Below, in pieces: positions 38,701 through 50,874 of a stretch of 64,000 nucleotides of DNA. Each line of letters begins with the position of its first letter. The stretch's first letter is position 1. This DNA comes from Synchiropus splendidus. Lineage: Eukaryota; Chordata; Actinopteri; Syngnathiformes; Callionymidae. The stretch spans positions 27,357,937-27,421,936 of the forward strand of contig NC_071334.1 of NCBI RefSeq assembly GCF_027744825.2, given 5' to 3'. The translations under genes and the position numbers were made by a program. Under the pieces are notes generated by a model, which searched no databases, had not been told where the DNA came from, and saw only the letters and a list, made by a program, of their open reading frames with translations.

Positions 38701-39787
38701 ATTTGGCGAATGAAAACCATTGTACCTCTGAGCTTTCCTAAAATCACAGAGGTGGGAATCCAAAACAGTAACAATGGGGGCAAGCAAAGAAGAAAGACAG
38801 GAGAGAGTGAGACAGTGATGTGTGTTTTGTATTAAAATGGTCAGCAGTCGTACTTGTTATTGTGTTGAAAGTGGTGGACAAATTGAAGGTTAAAGTATCA
38901 CTGAATAGTTTTTCATACACCAAAGGAACATCTGCTAGGAATCACATGCCCGCGGCAATGTGTGAGCAGCCGTATGTGTGAAGACCTGCAAGAGCAATGC
39001 AACACAGGCAGGGTGACGGCAGGAAGCAATGAATGGATGGCAAGAAGCAAACAATTCAAAATGGACAGCAATAGCTAAAATTAACAAGGGATTATTGGGA
39101 TTTGTTGTTGCCTAGGCATATGTAAGTATGAGAGATTCTGATATGAATATAATGTAGATGTAAAAATTGTCAGGGACTTCTCTGTGATGGATTGTCAGTT
39201 GATCATAGAGTGAGATCATTTGCAGCAGTGTACTGATATTCAGTGAAGTCATTGCTGTCCATTATTAATGCCGCTTCAAACACACACATCAAAATAAGGG
39301 ATGAAATGAAAAGGAAAACTGAATCAAACCATTCATGAAGTCAGCCGGCCCATCGCGCCTTTTCCATGACACTAGCATGTAGCCTACCACCACCTCTTGA
39401 CCCTCCATCACATCTGCAGTTACATCTGACAGAAATGTCTCTCAGGCTCACTTTTCTGTTCAAGAAAATCGGGCCAAAGTTTCTTCTCAAAAGCCTTTTC
39501 TCATATTTATTCCGTTCCACTGCAAAACGCCAGAGGAGCCATTTCAGTTAGAATTAAAAGTGAAATTCCTGATGAGACCAAATGGGGCCGTTTAAAGCGA
39601 GGCAATCTCAATTAGCAAAAATAAGAACTGACCTTAGTTCAGTGCCTAGAGAGACAACTTCCACTCGCGCCAGGTGGTGATGAAATGAAGTAGGGATACG
39701 GGGAGTTGTGACTGAAAGTGGGATGTGGTGGGTGGGGAAGGTGGTATAGCAATGGACAACAGGAAGTGAGGTAAGCAGAGGTCATAC

Positions 39788-39817
39788 CTTGGTCGCCAAT
39801 CATCAGGTGTGCCAGAC
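39788..39817 (-). CDS. nrxn1: splice-site-1 cassette exon (30 nt, GLAHLMIGDQ)
   Basis: The 30-nt exon reads GLAHLMIGDQ from phase 1 to phase 1, between a CCTTTAAG acceptor and a GTATGAC donor. Mammalian NRXN1 has GLAHLMMGDQ in the SS1 region, so nine of ten residues match from memory. Inclusion lengthens the linker between EGF1 and LNS2. Exon 1 can also join exon 2 directly and keep frame, so this is a true cassette. Confidence 0.9.
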
Positions 39818-40377
39818 CTTAAAGGAAGACAAGAGCAAAGTCAGCACAAGAAAGGCTTATGGGGTGCTACGTTTGTTTGAGCGAATCTATTGTGAGTGTT
39901 AAAGTTTGTTTGTGGCTGTGTCATAAATATGTCTGCCCAAGTCTGATAACGTCTTTGTTTTAACTTAGCCACAACAAGAAGTTGCACAGATGTTTGCACA
40001 ACAAGCTGAGTAATGGAGTATACAGCACAGCATGTGTGCATTGTCTAGTGACCTTGAGGCAGAGCCATTACCGATGATTACACATGAGATGAAGTACTTA
40101 CCCGATGTCAGCAACCAACCCACATACCCACACTGACCAACACACATTTATCGTGGCTACCTTGAGCTGCATTTCCGCAACTGAAGATGTAGTCAGAGTG
40201 TAGAGCCCAGATAAGGGATGCTAACAGGTCATATGTCAAGTCAGTCGATTGAGCTTAAGATGCATGCTTTAAGTAAAACAGACATAAAGGCTTGAGTGGA
40301 GAGAAGAGATCTAATGCAGTGATGGAACTGAGATAAATAGATGAATATAGATGAATAGAGATAGAAGTGTAACCTAC
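39818..40377 (-). other. intron between the two SS1 microexons
   Basis: A 560-bp intron. A second donor-like GTAGCC at 40160 follows a CTTCAG acceptor, but the 20-nt segment between them breaks frame. Nothing else seen. Confidence 0.6.
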
Positions 40378-40395
40378 CTGGGGTGTAGATGTGCT
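40378..40395 (-). CDS. nrxn1: candidate splice-site-1 microexon (18 nt, EHIYTP)
   Basis: An 18-nt exon sits between a CCTTTCCAG acceptor and a CAG/GTAGGT donor. It keeps phase 1 on both sides and reads E-H-I-Y-T-P when joined to exon 1. It lies inside the intron where neurexin SS1 cassettes occur. NRXN2 has, from memory, an EHPMEG run at the same protein position, which supports it. The size makes it less secure than the other cassettes. Splicing through it would extend the EGF1-LNS2 linker. Confidence 0.6.
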
Positions 40396-43300
40396 CTGGA
40401 AAGGTGTGGCGGCCAAGCGAAGAAAGAGAAAGACAGACATTCATTAACATGCATGCTCTGCCCTTGGGTCACCGTGGCTACTTACTGTACATGCACACCA
40501 GTCCAGAGTTACCATGGTTATGTTCATGCAGGCCACAAACACGTCCTTAATAATTTCATGCGGCACTATAAGTCCGGTACGTTAAATAATATGGAGGAAT
40601 TACGTGTGTAAGATGGCACCAGTAATGGCACCATGTTTACATCATAGGCGTTAAGAAGCAGGCGCACACATACAAACAGGGTCCAGAAGAAGGAAGAGAG
40701 CGAAACAACAAAACCTACCTGGACGTTGGATTCAAGAGCCGTTTTACCCCAGGACTTACCTCATAGTTGCACCAGCTCCCAAGGGGCCCAAAACAGATAG
40801 CATGCAAAACACACGAACTCACAGCCTCACTACCATTCTTAGTCATTCACGCGCACACACACACCAGCATTGACCGGACTACTAACAATGTGAAATAGCA
40901 GGGGAACGTGTGGGGACGGATTAGCAGTGCAGGAGGACAACAGACATGCATATGTGAGTCTGTGTTTGGGCTTGAGTGTCAGTGTGATTGTGTGTTTAAT
41001 CTACATTGCATGCAGATTTGTGCGTTTGCTTTTCCTTGCCCTTGTGCGAGTGGCCTGGTAGGAACAGGTTGAGCCATTAGCATGCTAACAGCAATTTGCC
41101 CTCAAGGACATTGCAAGCCAGGCCAGGCCTAACAAGCCAAGTTCATCGTGCCTTCAGTTGAGGGCAGGATTGCTTTGACAGTAATTACATCTATGCATCG
41201 CTGTGCACAACCGCTTGTTACTTGCTTCAGCAATATTTTCGTAATAGCGTGCACATTGCTCTTCAGAGCATTAAATATACAGCCGCAAAAAACCCACAAC
41301 TGTTCTGATGTATTTGTTAACTACAATCTTTTTCAACGCAGCATTCAAGAATTTCAGTTATAACAACTGGTATTTGAACACTTTCGACCAAGTCAGCGCT
41401 TGATAAGCAGCAACAGTGCAGCATGCATAATAACTTATGTTTCAAATACCTAGTTCCCATTGTCAGTGTTTACTCATTCAATAGCTCATCTGTGTTTTAC
41501 GATCAAAAGCTAGCTTCAACAGTACCTTCACCCTCAGAGGTGGAGAGCATCACATCCAGACTATTTTTTCAACTCTTCCCTCGTGTGACATTTATTAAAG
41601 ATTAACAAAGGCGCTTCAGCCAGGACTGTCTATGCTGGCTGATCTCCGACTCTTATGCGTCGTCTCAAGTTGTGCTCAACTTATTCCAGCGATGAATGTG
41701 GTAGCTTTTCACGTTCTTACAAAATAATCAATATATAGTGTAGCCTCTATTTAAGAACCTAAAAAGGTTTTTGAGTATAGTATTGCATAACACCAACAGT
41801 ACTCTGTTTGAAAACAGCAAATGATATGATCTAACCTGAAGTCGTCAATACTTAAGGCAAAAGACTGTCCACATTTAACATTTAACATTTAACATAAAGG
41901 ATTTCTTGCTTCAGTGAGTGAGCAATAATTTTACTAAACTGTGATTCTACAGCCCCGAAACTCACAATGGATTCTAAACGACAGCAGAAGTCACAGAACT
42001 CACAACATGAGAAACACAGCTCCCCATCCCTGATTTTACAAAACAACTTCAAAACTCCTCGCACACACACTGATTTCCATTTCCAAAAGGGCACTGTTGT
42101 TTTCTTCCATCAAAGACGAAGATGAGCCCTAGTTTCACTGCCGTCTACCTCGCTTCTCTAAGCGACAGCACCAGTTCATTAGCGAATTTTGATACACTTC
42201 TTCTCTCTATATTATTGTGATATTACCTCGGTTTGTGGATCATGTGCTACCACAGATCCCAGAGTGCCGGCATATTCCCTGAGAAGCATCGTCTCACACA
42301 CCACCATGCACTCCACTATATCATGGAGAGCAAACACATTCTGCAGGCAGCTTTGTGTAAATCATTGTGTGTATGTTCTCTTTAATTTTTTTTTTTACCA
42401 TTTTAATGTCACTGCTAATTAAGGTCACAGAATTATTAAACATGATTGCTGGTAAAATCATTAACACACTCCTCTTGAACTAAATCATCAGAAGACCATT
42501 TCTAAATTTTTTATTCATTAATGGTTGGGCAATGTTGCAACAGAAGCATTATTGAAGTGAGCAACATCAGAGGACCTAGTGTTTAACACTGACAACTGTA
42601 TATACACTACTCAGCAATATAAACCAGTGCATCGCCCAACATGTGCAAACACACGTCAATATTGACACCCTACGATCCCAAAAGACGGCTTGTCGTCCTT
42701 TCATTCCGATAGATAAACCATTAACCCCACTGAGAATTTCATCATCTTCAATCGATTCATCAATTTCATCAGCCTATCCAAAAGACCCTGAAGCAATTTC
42801 ATCACAACTCTGCATTGAAAATAGACAAGTGAAAGGTGCTTCAAAAATACCCGATTGTGAAAATCAGGACACAGATGTGAGAATTCCATCTCATGTTGCA
42901 ATTCAGTTTAATTATTGCCAGCCTCTAAAGCTTAAGCTATCAGTTGATACTACTGCTAGGTAATAAAACAGAAAACGAAACAGTCAATATGTCAAATGTC
43001 AAGGGGACTGGAGAGCTAGCAGGTCACTAGATCACATATTAATGCTCCTCCATATCTATTTCATGTCTTTCCTTTTTGCCTGCTTGTTCCACCATCATCT
43101 GCTGTGCCTTGACATTACACACCATTTCTACCATCGATGATTGCAAGTTCTTTTCCATGACTTGAGCTTCTGCAGGAAGCTTACAATAGGTTCACCTGTC
43201 ACATTCTGAGTGCAGAGACAACCAGCGCTGAGCAATGGAGCAGTACGATGATGTGTATTGCCTCGACCATTCTACTGCTGACAGATCTGCTCAATATATC

Positions 43301-45115
43301 ACAGCCTGTTTGTTATTACATATGGGATCATCCGTTGCTGCTGGTTGATGATTTGGAAACTTCATATTCATAATAAAACAGCGTAGAGTAATGTGTAGAG
43401 ACGAGACAGAAAGAGACAGAAAGTGGCCTCAGGAGGAAAAATAGACCAATATAATAAGAATTAATGAAGAAAATCAATAGACAGCAGTGCTATTGATTAT
43501 TATTGCTAAATCACAGAGAAGATGATTGAAACGACTATTTATTTATTATACCTAAATGTGCCATCCTGCTATGTGTATCAGTCCCAAACATATGGCAACA
43601 CTAAACTAAAAAGGTTGAAGTGGAGTGAAGTTGCACTAATCAAATCAAGCTAATTAGCTCCCAGGTTGCCTGAATAATTGATGGACAAACAGCCATCAAA
43701 TGCAGCCTTAGCTTATATTGCTCATCACAGATGAGGACATTCTTTGCAGCACATGGATGGTAGATTTTTAAAATATTGAAAAACGTATACAGATGAAGGC
43801 AACATTCATAAGCCTAATCTCTGGGTAGAGTTAAGTGTTTAAGTGGTGTGATTTAAGAGAAAGTATATTTCCATACAATTTTCTTTGGCTTGGTTTTTCA
43901 TAAAGATTATGAGGAGCTAAGCCAAAATAATGCTGCTCAGATACTGTTCATCAATAAGCAAACTGTTTTTGGGGATCGAGAATGCAAAAAGAGCAAAGAC
44001 TGAATAAAACAGGTCGCCCTCCCTTGGCCCTGTCTCCATGGTAACAGTCCAGCGCACGTCCACTACTAGAGATGTTGCGAGAGGCTATAGGGAGGTGTGA
44101 TGCTGACAGTGGTGCGGGGCAAGGTGTGAGGTCAGATTGATGACAAACGGTGACCGACGACAAGGCCGGCCTGCCGGTTATGGCTTCTGTCATTAAAGAA
44201 AACGATCGCCGATGCAAAGCGGAACAATTCCTTTGGCGTCAAGCAGAAAACAAAAGACAGTAACTGAGACTTCTATTGATTTGGGATACAGAAGTTCTGT
44301 GTGAATGAACCGTAGCCGATCTGAAGACATCCACAACCAAGCAGGCAGAACTAAAACCATTTGCGGCATCAGTCATAACATGGTAGCTGAGCTCATTAAG
44401 CAAACTGTTTTGTTTCTATAATGGCAGTCATTAGACTGCCCGGTGTGTTGAAGAGTGTATTGACCATAACGTTATTGGATGGTATTAATGTGGGAGAACA
44501 ACAATATTTATATTTTGGTATTACTCCATTTCCGAATTAGTCGCTGTTAGTCCATATTTAGAACACTGCATTCACTAGGAAAACAACCTGCCTGAAACAG
44601 CTTGGCATCCACATTTGTGGACACCCAGAGAACCTTCTCAAGCTCTTGGAAACGATGGCAAGGACACAATTGTGTACAAAAATACACTTCAATTGCCTGG
44701 ACATGGCACCCATAACGGTATACAGAATCAATGCAAAGCCATTAACACAGGCAGCCAGGTGACGAACACTGATTCCCAGCTTCTTAGCCTTCTCCCAATT
44801 AAAATGTGTGAAAACAAGCCAGCAACCATGGACCAGTGGATCTCTATGATTCGTTTTGCCAAGCCTGCCACCACAGACCTTAAGGAGAAAAAAACAGTTC
44901 AGAAGCTGGACCTCAACTCTGGATAGGTTTACTCAATCTAGAGTTATTGCTGGTGGAAATACTCTTGAGGAACTACTGTTCATGGCTGCGGGTCCGCTTA
45001 CAGAGGAACCTGGCACTGTCCTTTAGAATTGTCAGTATGGAGTAAATGTGATATACTGGTGCATGTGTTTGTAGATGAGATGTTCATAATGGGTCAGCGT
45101 GGTTCAGGGGCTTAC
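40396..45115 (-). other. 4.7-kb intron after coding exon 1
   Basis: No coding exon recognised. A pair of donor-like sites at 40710-40760 yields only a 57-nt segment with an in-frame stop. The 103-codon plus-strand frame at 44615-44926 has no recognised domain. Confidence 0.6.
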
Positions 45116-45848
45116 CTTCGCTGCAGTCGTTGCCTTGGAAACCGGTGTCAGAGCAGTCGCAGACGGCCTGTTCATTGACCACACTGCACACCCCTCCATT
45201 CTGGCATTGATGGTCCGGGCCACATCCAGCAGTTATTGTAACACCTTCTGAGCTATCCAGTGTCACCAGCGAGCCGTTGATGGCCACCGACGTGATCCAT
45301 CCACGGAAGGCAGGATGTTCCCTAACTGACGGTGAGGTGAGCCTGAGAGGCGACGAGTGGAGATCAGGTGTCACCCCGCCCATATAGGTGTGGCTGAATA
45401 CTGTCATGTCTCTCCTCTTGCTTTTTACTTCTGCCCAACCCTCTAGTCGTCCATCCACCTCCAACGAGGTGTTTTTCCAGTCCCGCTTGACACGCACAGC
45501 ATGCCAGTGCCCATCACTCACTGCCACACCTGACTGCAGCTCAGCTGGCTCAGCACAAAATATGGAGAAGCGCAAGCGAAGATGGCCGTGGAGGAGCAGT
45601 AGCTCCAGGAAGTCGCAGAAGCCCTCATCATCTAGGTAGAGCAGCAGGCCTTCTTGGCTGTGAGTCCGCAGGCTGAAGCTCAGCACGCTTTCGCAACAGG
45701 CGTTCCAGACTGGAAACCTCCCCCATTGGCTGGAAATGCCTCCAAACTCCAGGACTTCTCCATGGGCCTGGCCTCCTACGCTGCACAGGCATAGTCCCAA
45801 GAAGAGCAATGGGGCTGCCGCCCAAACACACACCGCCATTACACTCAT
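45116..45848 (-). CDS. nrxn1: nrxn1 alpha coding exon 1: signal peptide, LNS1, EGF1
   Basis: The 733-nt exon encodes 244 residues plus one base (phase 1). I start at the ATG read from 45848 (MSVMAVCVWAAAPLLFL), with a second ATG three codons on at 45839. Both place a hydrophobic signal peptide of about 27 residues directly before LNS1 (LEFGG, then WGRFPVWNACCES). An in-frame ATG at 45944 would bury the signal peptide, so it is less likely. LNS1 covers about residues 33-205. EGF1 (about 208-243) has six cysteines in the pattern C-x5-C-x5-C-x8-C-x-C-x9-C. The exon ends GAC TGC AGC GAA G before a consensus GTAAG donor at 45115. This is the alpha-only N-terminus; beta-neurexin lacks it. Confidence 0.93.
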
Positions 45849-47030
45849 GCACGCACCTACCCCCCCACACAAACCAGAGGAATAAGAGGCTAAAGCTGGG
45901 GTGTTCCCTCCAGCCCAAAGCTCATCGTGACCACTATCGGGCACTTAACGGCAAACTTTCAAGGTGCCCTTGATGGGCAGTTTTTTTTCTCTCGTTGATA
46001 CTCTTCAGAAGAGAAAACTCCTTTAAAACTTAGGTCCACTGTGGGAAATGGGGAGGGGTCAAACTAGCACTCTCCCACAGGCCCTTTAGCTGGCTTTGGA
46101 CATCTTTTGCCTTGGTCTGGCACACGTGTCTTCACTGTGGTGCTCTAATCCCTCTCCAGACAGTCCTTCATTCTTCACTCGTGACATAGGAGATTCCAGG
46201 TGTGTGTGTGAACATCTCTATAAGAGTTAGATATGTGACAAATGGGATTCAAACTCCATCTTTGTGGCCTAGATCGGGTCGTATCCCCCATGCAGGCAAC
46301 TCCCCACGGAGCTGAGTGTGTGCGGCTCACACACTGGAAATGGAGAGAAATGACACCGTCATAGCAGACTTTTCTCTCCCTCCTCCCTGTCCTGGTGGGG
46401 CAAGAGGTGTACGTGTGTGTGGGCAACAGAGATGTGTGTGTATGTGCCTTAGGTATGTGTGTCTCTCACTGCCTTGTCATCACTCTGGACAGCGACCTAG
46501 AGAAACAACAGAGATGGCACAATCAAGAGGGGTCACACACATCCACACTGGCTCATAAACACAACATTTTTTTTATGACAAACCCCAATATTTCCTGAAA
46601 ACAACAGTGTTGTGATGAAACAAGCACCAAGCTTGCCGCAGGAGGTTTGTACGGAGGCATTCAGCCATGAACACCATTAACCCGTCTGAATTCAAATCAT
46701 ACTTTCAAAAACTATGCTCCTCTAGTTATTTATCATCACCATACAAGCAGCAAACATACTTTAAATGCCGGGGTCTGTACCGGTATGCGACCGCTGGGCT
46801 TTTGTTATCTCAATTGCAAAGAGCGCTGCGGCGGATGAGTCAAACAGCGTCGTTTAAACGTATTAACGCCTGTTTACGTTCACAGATATCGACATCATTT
46901 TAGCACGAGAACCCGCACAACACGACACGTTTTCCTCTGGAGAGAAAAAAAAAGACAGCAGCATCTCAGTTATTGATAGACGGGGTGAATGACTGCGGTT
47001 GAAATATCGATTCTCGATTTGCAGTCATAC
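45849..47030 (-). other. 5' UTR or first intron
   Basis: A pyrimidine-leaning stretch ending GGGTAG at 45857, just upstream of the start codon, could be an acceptor joining exon 1 to an upstream UTR exon. A matching consensus donor (GGAGGAG/GTATGA on the minus strand) lies at 47030. This pairing is inference. Confidence 0.4.
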
Positions 47031-47569
47031 CTCCTCCATTTTTGCCTCCTACGCTTCATCCGCGGAGGTCCAGTCTCGCTCACCGTTCAATAGCGCGTAC
47101 AACCTGCCGAGGCAGCCTCGCCCCGGTGGGCACAGCAGCAGCAGCAGCAGCACCGCGCGTCGCTAGAGAATGAGTGGTACCAACCTGCCACAAGAACATC
47201 CTGGGGTTCGTCCGCTTGGTTCCCAGTCAGAGGCGGAGAGTGTTAGCCGGTGGATGGAGCCGGAGAACCGGACAAAATTATCCCAGGCTCGCCTCAGAGC
47301 GACAAGGTGCTACTGCTCGCCCCCCTCTCTCGCTCTCTTTTCTCTTTTCTTTCACTCAGTGTCTCTCCCTCTCCCCATCGCGCGCCCTTTTACTCCCTCG
47401 CACGCGCTCCCTCTTACTAGTTTATATTCAACGACTTGCTCCTTCACGCGCTCACCCGCTCTCTCTCTCTCCGTTTGTTGGAATGTCTCTCAGCCGGGGC
47501 GCGCGCTCTCTCTCTCCCTCTCTTGAACAGAAAAGGTGCAGTCTGACGGTGTTCGCGAGCCAACGCGCG

Positions 47570-47581
47570 GGTCACGTGACC
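47570..47581. promoter_or_regulatory. perfect 12-bp palindrome GGTCACGTGACC (E-box/CLEAR type)
   Basis: GGTCACGTGACC contains GTCACGTGAC, the optimal site for TFE/MITF and USF-type bHLH-zip factors. It sits in the CpG-rich block, 80 bp from the RE1-like site. The site is seen; occupancy is inferred. Confidence 0.55.
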
Positions 47582-47660
47582 GCGGTGGAGCCAGCATGCG
47601 TTTGCCGTCGCGAGCGAGGGAGTGACGGAGGGAGGGGTGATGGGAGGGGCCGCGTGCTGC

Positions 47661-47681
47661 TGCAGCACCTTGGACAGCGCA
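47661..47681 (+). promoter_or_regulatory. RE1/NRSE-like element (REST site)
   Basis: Both half-sites of the canonical RE1 are intact and correctly spaced: CAGCACC, two bases, then GGACAGCGC. Seventeen of 21 positions match the TTCAGCACC-AC-GGACAGCGCC consensus. REST silences neuronal genes in non-neural cells through such elements. Its place in the probable promoter of a synaptic gene makes it likely functional. Confidence 0.75.
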
Positions 47682-50600
47682 CACACGCGCGCGCTCACAA
47701 ACGCGCACGTAGGGGGAGAAGGGGGGCTAGGGGGGAAGAAACGCAATTACCAGAGGTAGAGAAACACAGCGAGGGGAAAAATAAAAGGGGAAGATCCGAG
47801 TGATTAAATCCGCGAGTGACAGTGACGATGGCCTCTTTGCGCTACAGGAGCGCGAGCAAAGAAAGACAGCGACTCAGGCAAGTCTCCAGGAGAGCCGGAA
47901 GAAATGAAAAGAACAGGCCGTTTCACTCAAATGCCGCTCTTTGGATTCGTCTTACGCACTGATTTCAAACATCTATGGCACCCTCCTACAACTCACACAC
48001 TGTGGATATGAAGTCAGAGACACCCTGTAAATAACGCCCAGTTAGTCATATTTAACTCTGTAAACTGGTATAGCACCTACCACCAAGGTAGCAACTCTGA
48101 ATAGTTCAGTGTTACATTTTCATACTTGGCTAGAGTCATTCAACGTCCAGCTCTGGTGGACGATTCAGCTGGATTTAGTGATGAGGTTTTTTTTTTTAAA
48201 ATTAAATTCATTTGGACAAAAGTAAACATGAGTTCAACATTGTCAGAACTGTAGCTGGCTAAAACAATGACACAGATTGAATATGAACAAATATTCTGTT
48301 ATACAATGAAAATCCTACTTCAAAGGAAAATGTTTTGTCAAGTCATCTGTTCAAACATATACAAACACAATACCTACTTGTCACAATTTTAAAGAAACCT
48401 TTAAATCAGATGCAGTAAAGAAAATCTTATGGATAAAATGTGAACAGTCAAAACAAGCGGAAAAGCTTGACCCCAATTGGCCGGCGTTGTACATTTGAAA
48501 CATTCCAGATAACTGCAATAGTAAACATGTCGTAATTCCCAAGTTAGCCAAAGCTACTGCCTTAAATCCCCCAAGCGGGTGCCAACGCTGTACAGCAGAT
48601 CATTTGTGATTATTTAAAAACACTTCAGAGGAAAATTTATTGACACCTTTTGGCCCATAAGATGTTTTTAATTAAAACCATGATTGGGTAGATACGGGCC
48701 AGAACTGCGGCGGCAGGTTCATAAGTTCAGTTTTCTTTGAAAACAGTTCTCAGCAGAGCAATAAAATGTTCCCCCAAAATATACAAGAGCAGAGAAAGAA
48801 AATGCCAAGCGTGGGTGAATAAATAACCATGGGTACTGCTTTCATCCTCCTTTTTAGGTGTACAGTACCACTGTAGTGAAGTGTACCGTGATCATTTTGC
48901 CGCCAAAGTCTTTGAGCATGAAATATTTTCTTTGGGTCTAAAACAGATGTACAGCGCTAGAATAAAGTCAATGCATCAGTTTTTAACCTAAGAACTTTGT
49001 CTTCTACATCATGGATTGTTATTGTGCTGAAAAAGAAAATCTGCTTCAAGAGGTCAATACCAGCACCATTGTTTGCGTGTGTTCAACTTTGTAAAATATG
49101 AAAACTAAAATTAATTGCCTGTTCACGTTCTTCAAGAAACCTCGATGAATGACTGCGTCTAGGCACACAATATAGTAAAAAAGAGCGGTCAGACTCCAAC
49201 ACAGCGGTTTAACCACAAGAAAAAAAAAATTAGATGGATGATGTTGTAAGAGCTTGTAACTGATGCATCGTGTTATGGGAGTAACATCGGGTCATCCGTG
49301 ATGATCAGGCAACCACACACATTCAGTTATCAATAGGACAATATTCTCAGATTCTCTAAGTCTATGTGTCTTCAACACGCCAATACTTTGACTCATTATA
49401 TTCCAGTACAAGTCAACTAGGCCTCCCGAAAGTATAGAAGTTTTACTCAAGTGTCAACTGCATGCAGTTTCTTTTCATGTTTTGATTTGGGAGCTGATAG
49501 ATGTGGAAATAGGGGGAACAAGGACTGGGTGGATGGGAAGGAGTAACTATGGAAACTATCTGAGCATCAGCACCTGGATTCCCATTAGACTGTCCAGCAA
49601 TCCAAACTCTGCAGATCTGCAATCTCTTCACAGCCATGCTTTGCTTTCCAAAGCATTCTAACATGCAACTTTGGGCGAATGTAACTGGCCCCCCGTAACA
49701 TCATATAGTTTCCCTTTAACTTAATTTAATCACTATTTAAGTGGGCAAAGAATCAGCTTTTTAGCTTGGACACTAAAACAAACAATATTTTTTAATATAG
49801 AAAATAAAACCCGACTAATAAACAATTTGCATTTCAACCAAAGGAGGGAATTTAAAAAGTCAAACATTTCGTATTGAGGTGATAATAGTTGGTTTGGGAT
49901 CTTAAAACTGGCGCTGTATGCACCTAAAAGACAGAGCATAGCAGATTAAATTTGCCATACTAATATATGGTATTCAAGATAGCGTTTCTATAGATCTTCG
50001 ATTCTACTATTTCTTTTTTTGTTTTGTTTCTTGTATATTCCTTTATAGGATAAGATATTTATCCTTGTGATTCTTAAAGAGTCAACAACATCCGGAGAAT
50101 AAAGCGGTTTCTGAAATGCCTGATTGATGTCAATGAAATATCTATTCAATAAGTGGATTCAGTTTACTGTACATGCATGTTCATGAAGCACAAACTGACA
50201 GAGGAGATGTAACATTTAAGCCTTTTGTCCTGCCCCACTATTGCTGAAATAAATTTCTTTAAAGCGGTTGGTGACCATAGCATCATACGTGTATAAGCCT
50301 CTATAGAGTGTACAAAAAGTCTCTCAGACAAAAGTTCAAAGTGGCTATTTAACATTCAACATGGGCTCCAAAGTTTTATTTTCAAACTATACACATTTTG
50401 CTTCAATCATCCTCAAAGCAGTGACCTTCAGGAATAATTTTTGGCACTAATGAGGAAAATGGTCAACCGTAATGGAGGTTTGAGCAAACCGTGCAGCAGG
50501 TTATCCATTTTTACAAGAGCTAGCGAGGCATGATGTGATGCATCATCAGTCCGTAAGAGGCAAATGCATTATAGGGAGAGCATTGGAAATGGCTGCGACT

Positions 50601-50853
50601 CTATCAGCCAACATTAGGCGTGACGGATATGGGCCTCCTCTGATTGCATTAGTCTTTATCGAATGATGAGACAAGGAAGCTACGCTTCTCTACGCTCCTG
50701 CCAACTAGGTTTGCTCTTTCCCCGGCTCTTCTCACCTCCTTCTACCCGGACAAGCTGACAGCCGCCACTGACCTCTGACTCTCAGCTGACTCAGCACAGA
50801 GAAGGTCACCGCATATGTGTGCCGGGCTGTCTATAGATACTTTCTTTATAGAT

Positions 50854-50874
50854 ATGTGTGTGTGTGTGTGTGTG
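50854..50874. repeat. (TG)n microsatellite
   Basis: About ten uninterrupted TG units. Confidence 0.9.

Larger units (their letters stand above)
25381..39787 (-). other. 14.4-kb intron between SS1 cassette and LNS2
   Basis: It carries dispersed repeat copy B (27800-28023), AT-rich stretches (29300-29760, 31440-31500) and pyrimidine-rich tracts (26190-26400, 32290-32720). No coding exon was recognised; open frames here are low-complexity. I looked for a GKSK-type third SS1 microexon and did not find one. Confidence 0.65.
47031..47870 (-). promoter_or_regulatory. nrxn1: CpG-rich probable alpha-neurexin promoter and 5' UTR
   Basis: Unlike the AT-rich surroundings, this block is dense in CG (CGCGCGCTC, ACGCGCGGG, GTCGCGAGCG) and contains a CAG run (47133-47152), CT tracts, an RE1-like site and a CACGTG palindrome. 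It lies 1.2-2 kb upstream of the start codon. A CpG promoter here fits known alpha-neurexin genes. The transcription start cannot be fixed by eye. Confidence 0.65.

Noticed and set aside
40705..40790. Two donor-like sites (GAG/GTAAGT and CAG/GTAGGT), considered as further SS1 exons
   Set aside because: The 57-nt version has an in-frame TAA; the 16 and 41-nt versions shift frame.
44615..44926. 103-codon plus-strand frame with balanced composition
   Set aside because: No family recognised, no splice or promoter context, antisense inside an intron. A database search would be decisive.
45849..45944. In-frame ATG at 45944 as the start codon
   Set aside because: It would place 32 extra residues before the hydrophobic signal peptide, and a possible splice acceptor lies at 45857.
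47174..47803. 209-codon plus-strand frame in the CpG block
   Set aside because: Ser/Leu/Arg-rich low-complexity reading of CT tracts and CG-rich sequence, with no domain. CpG islands routinely give long chance frames.
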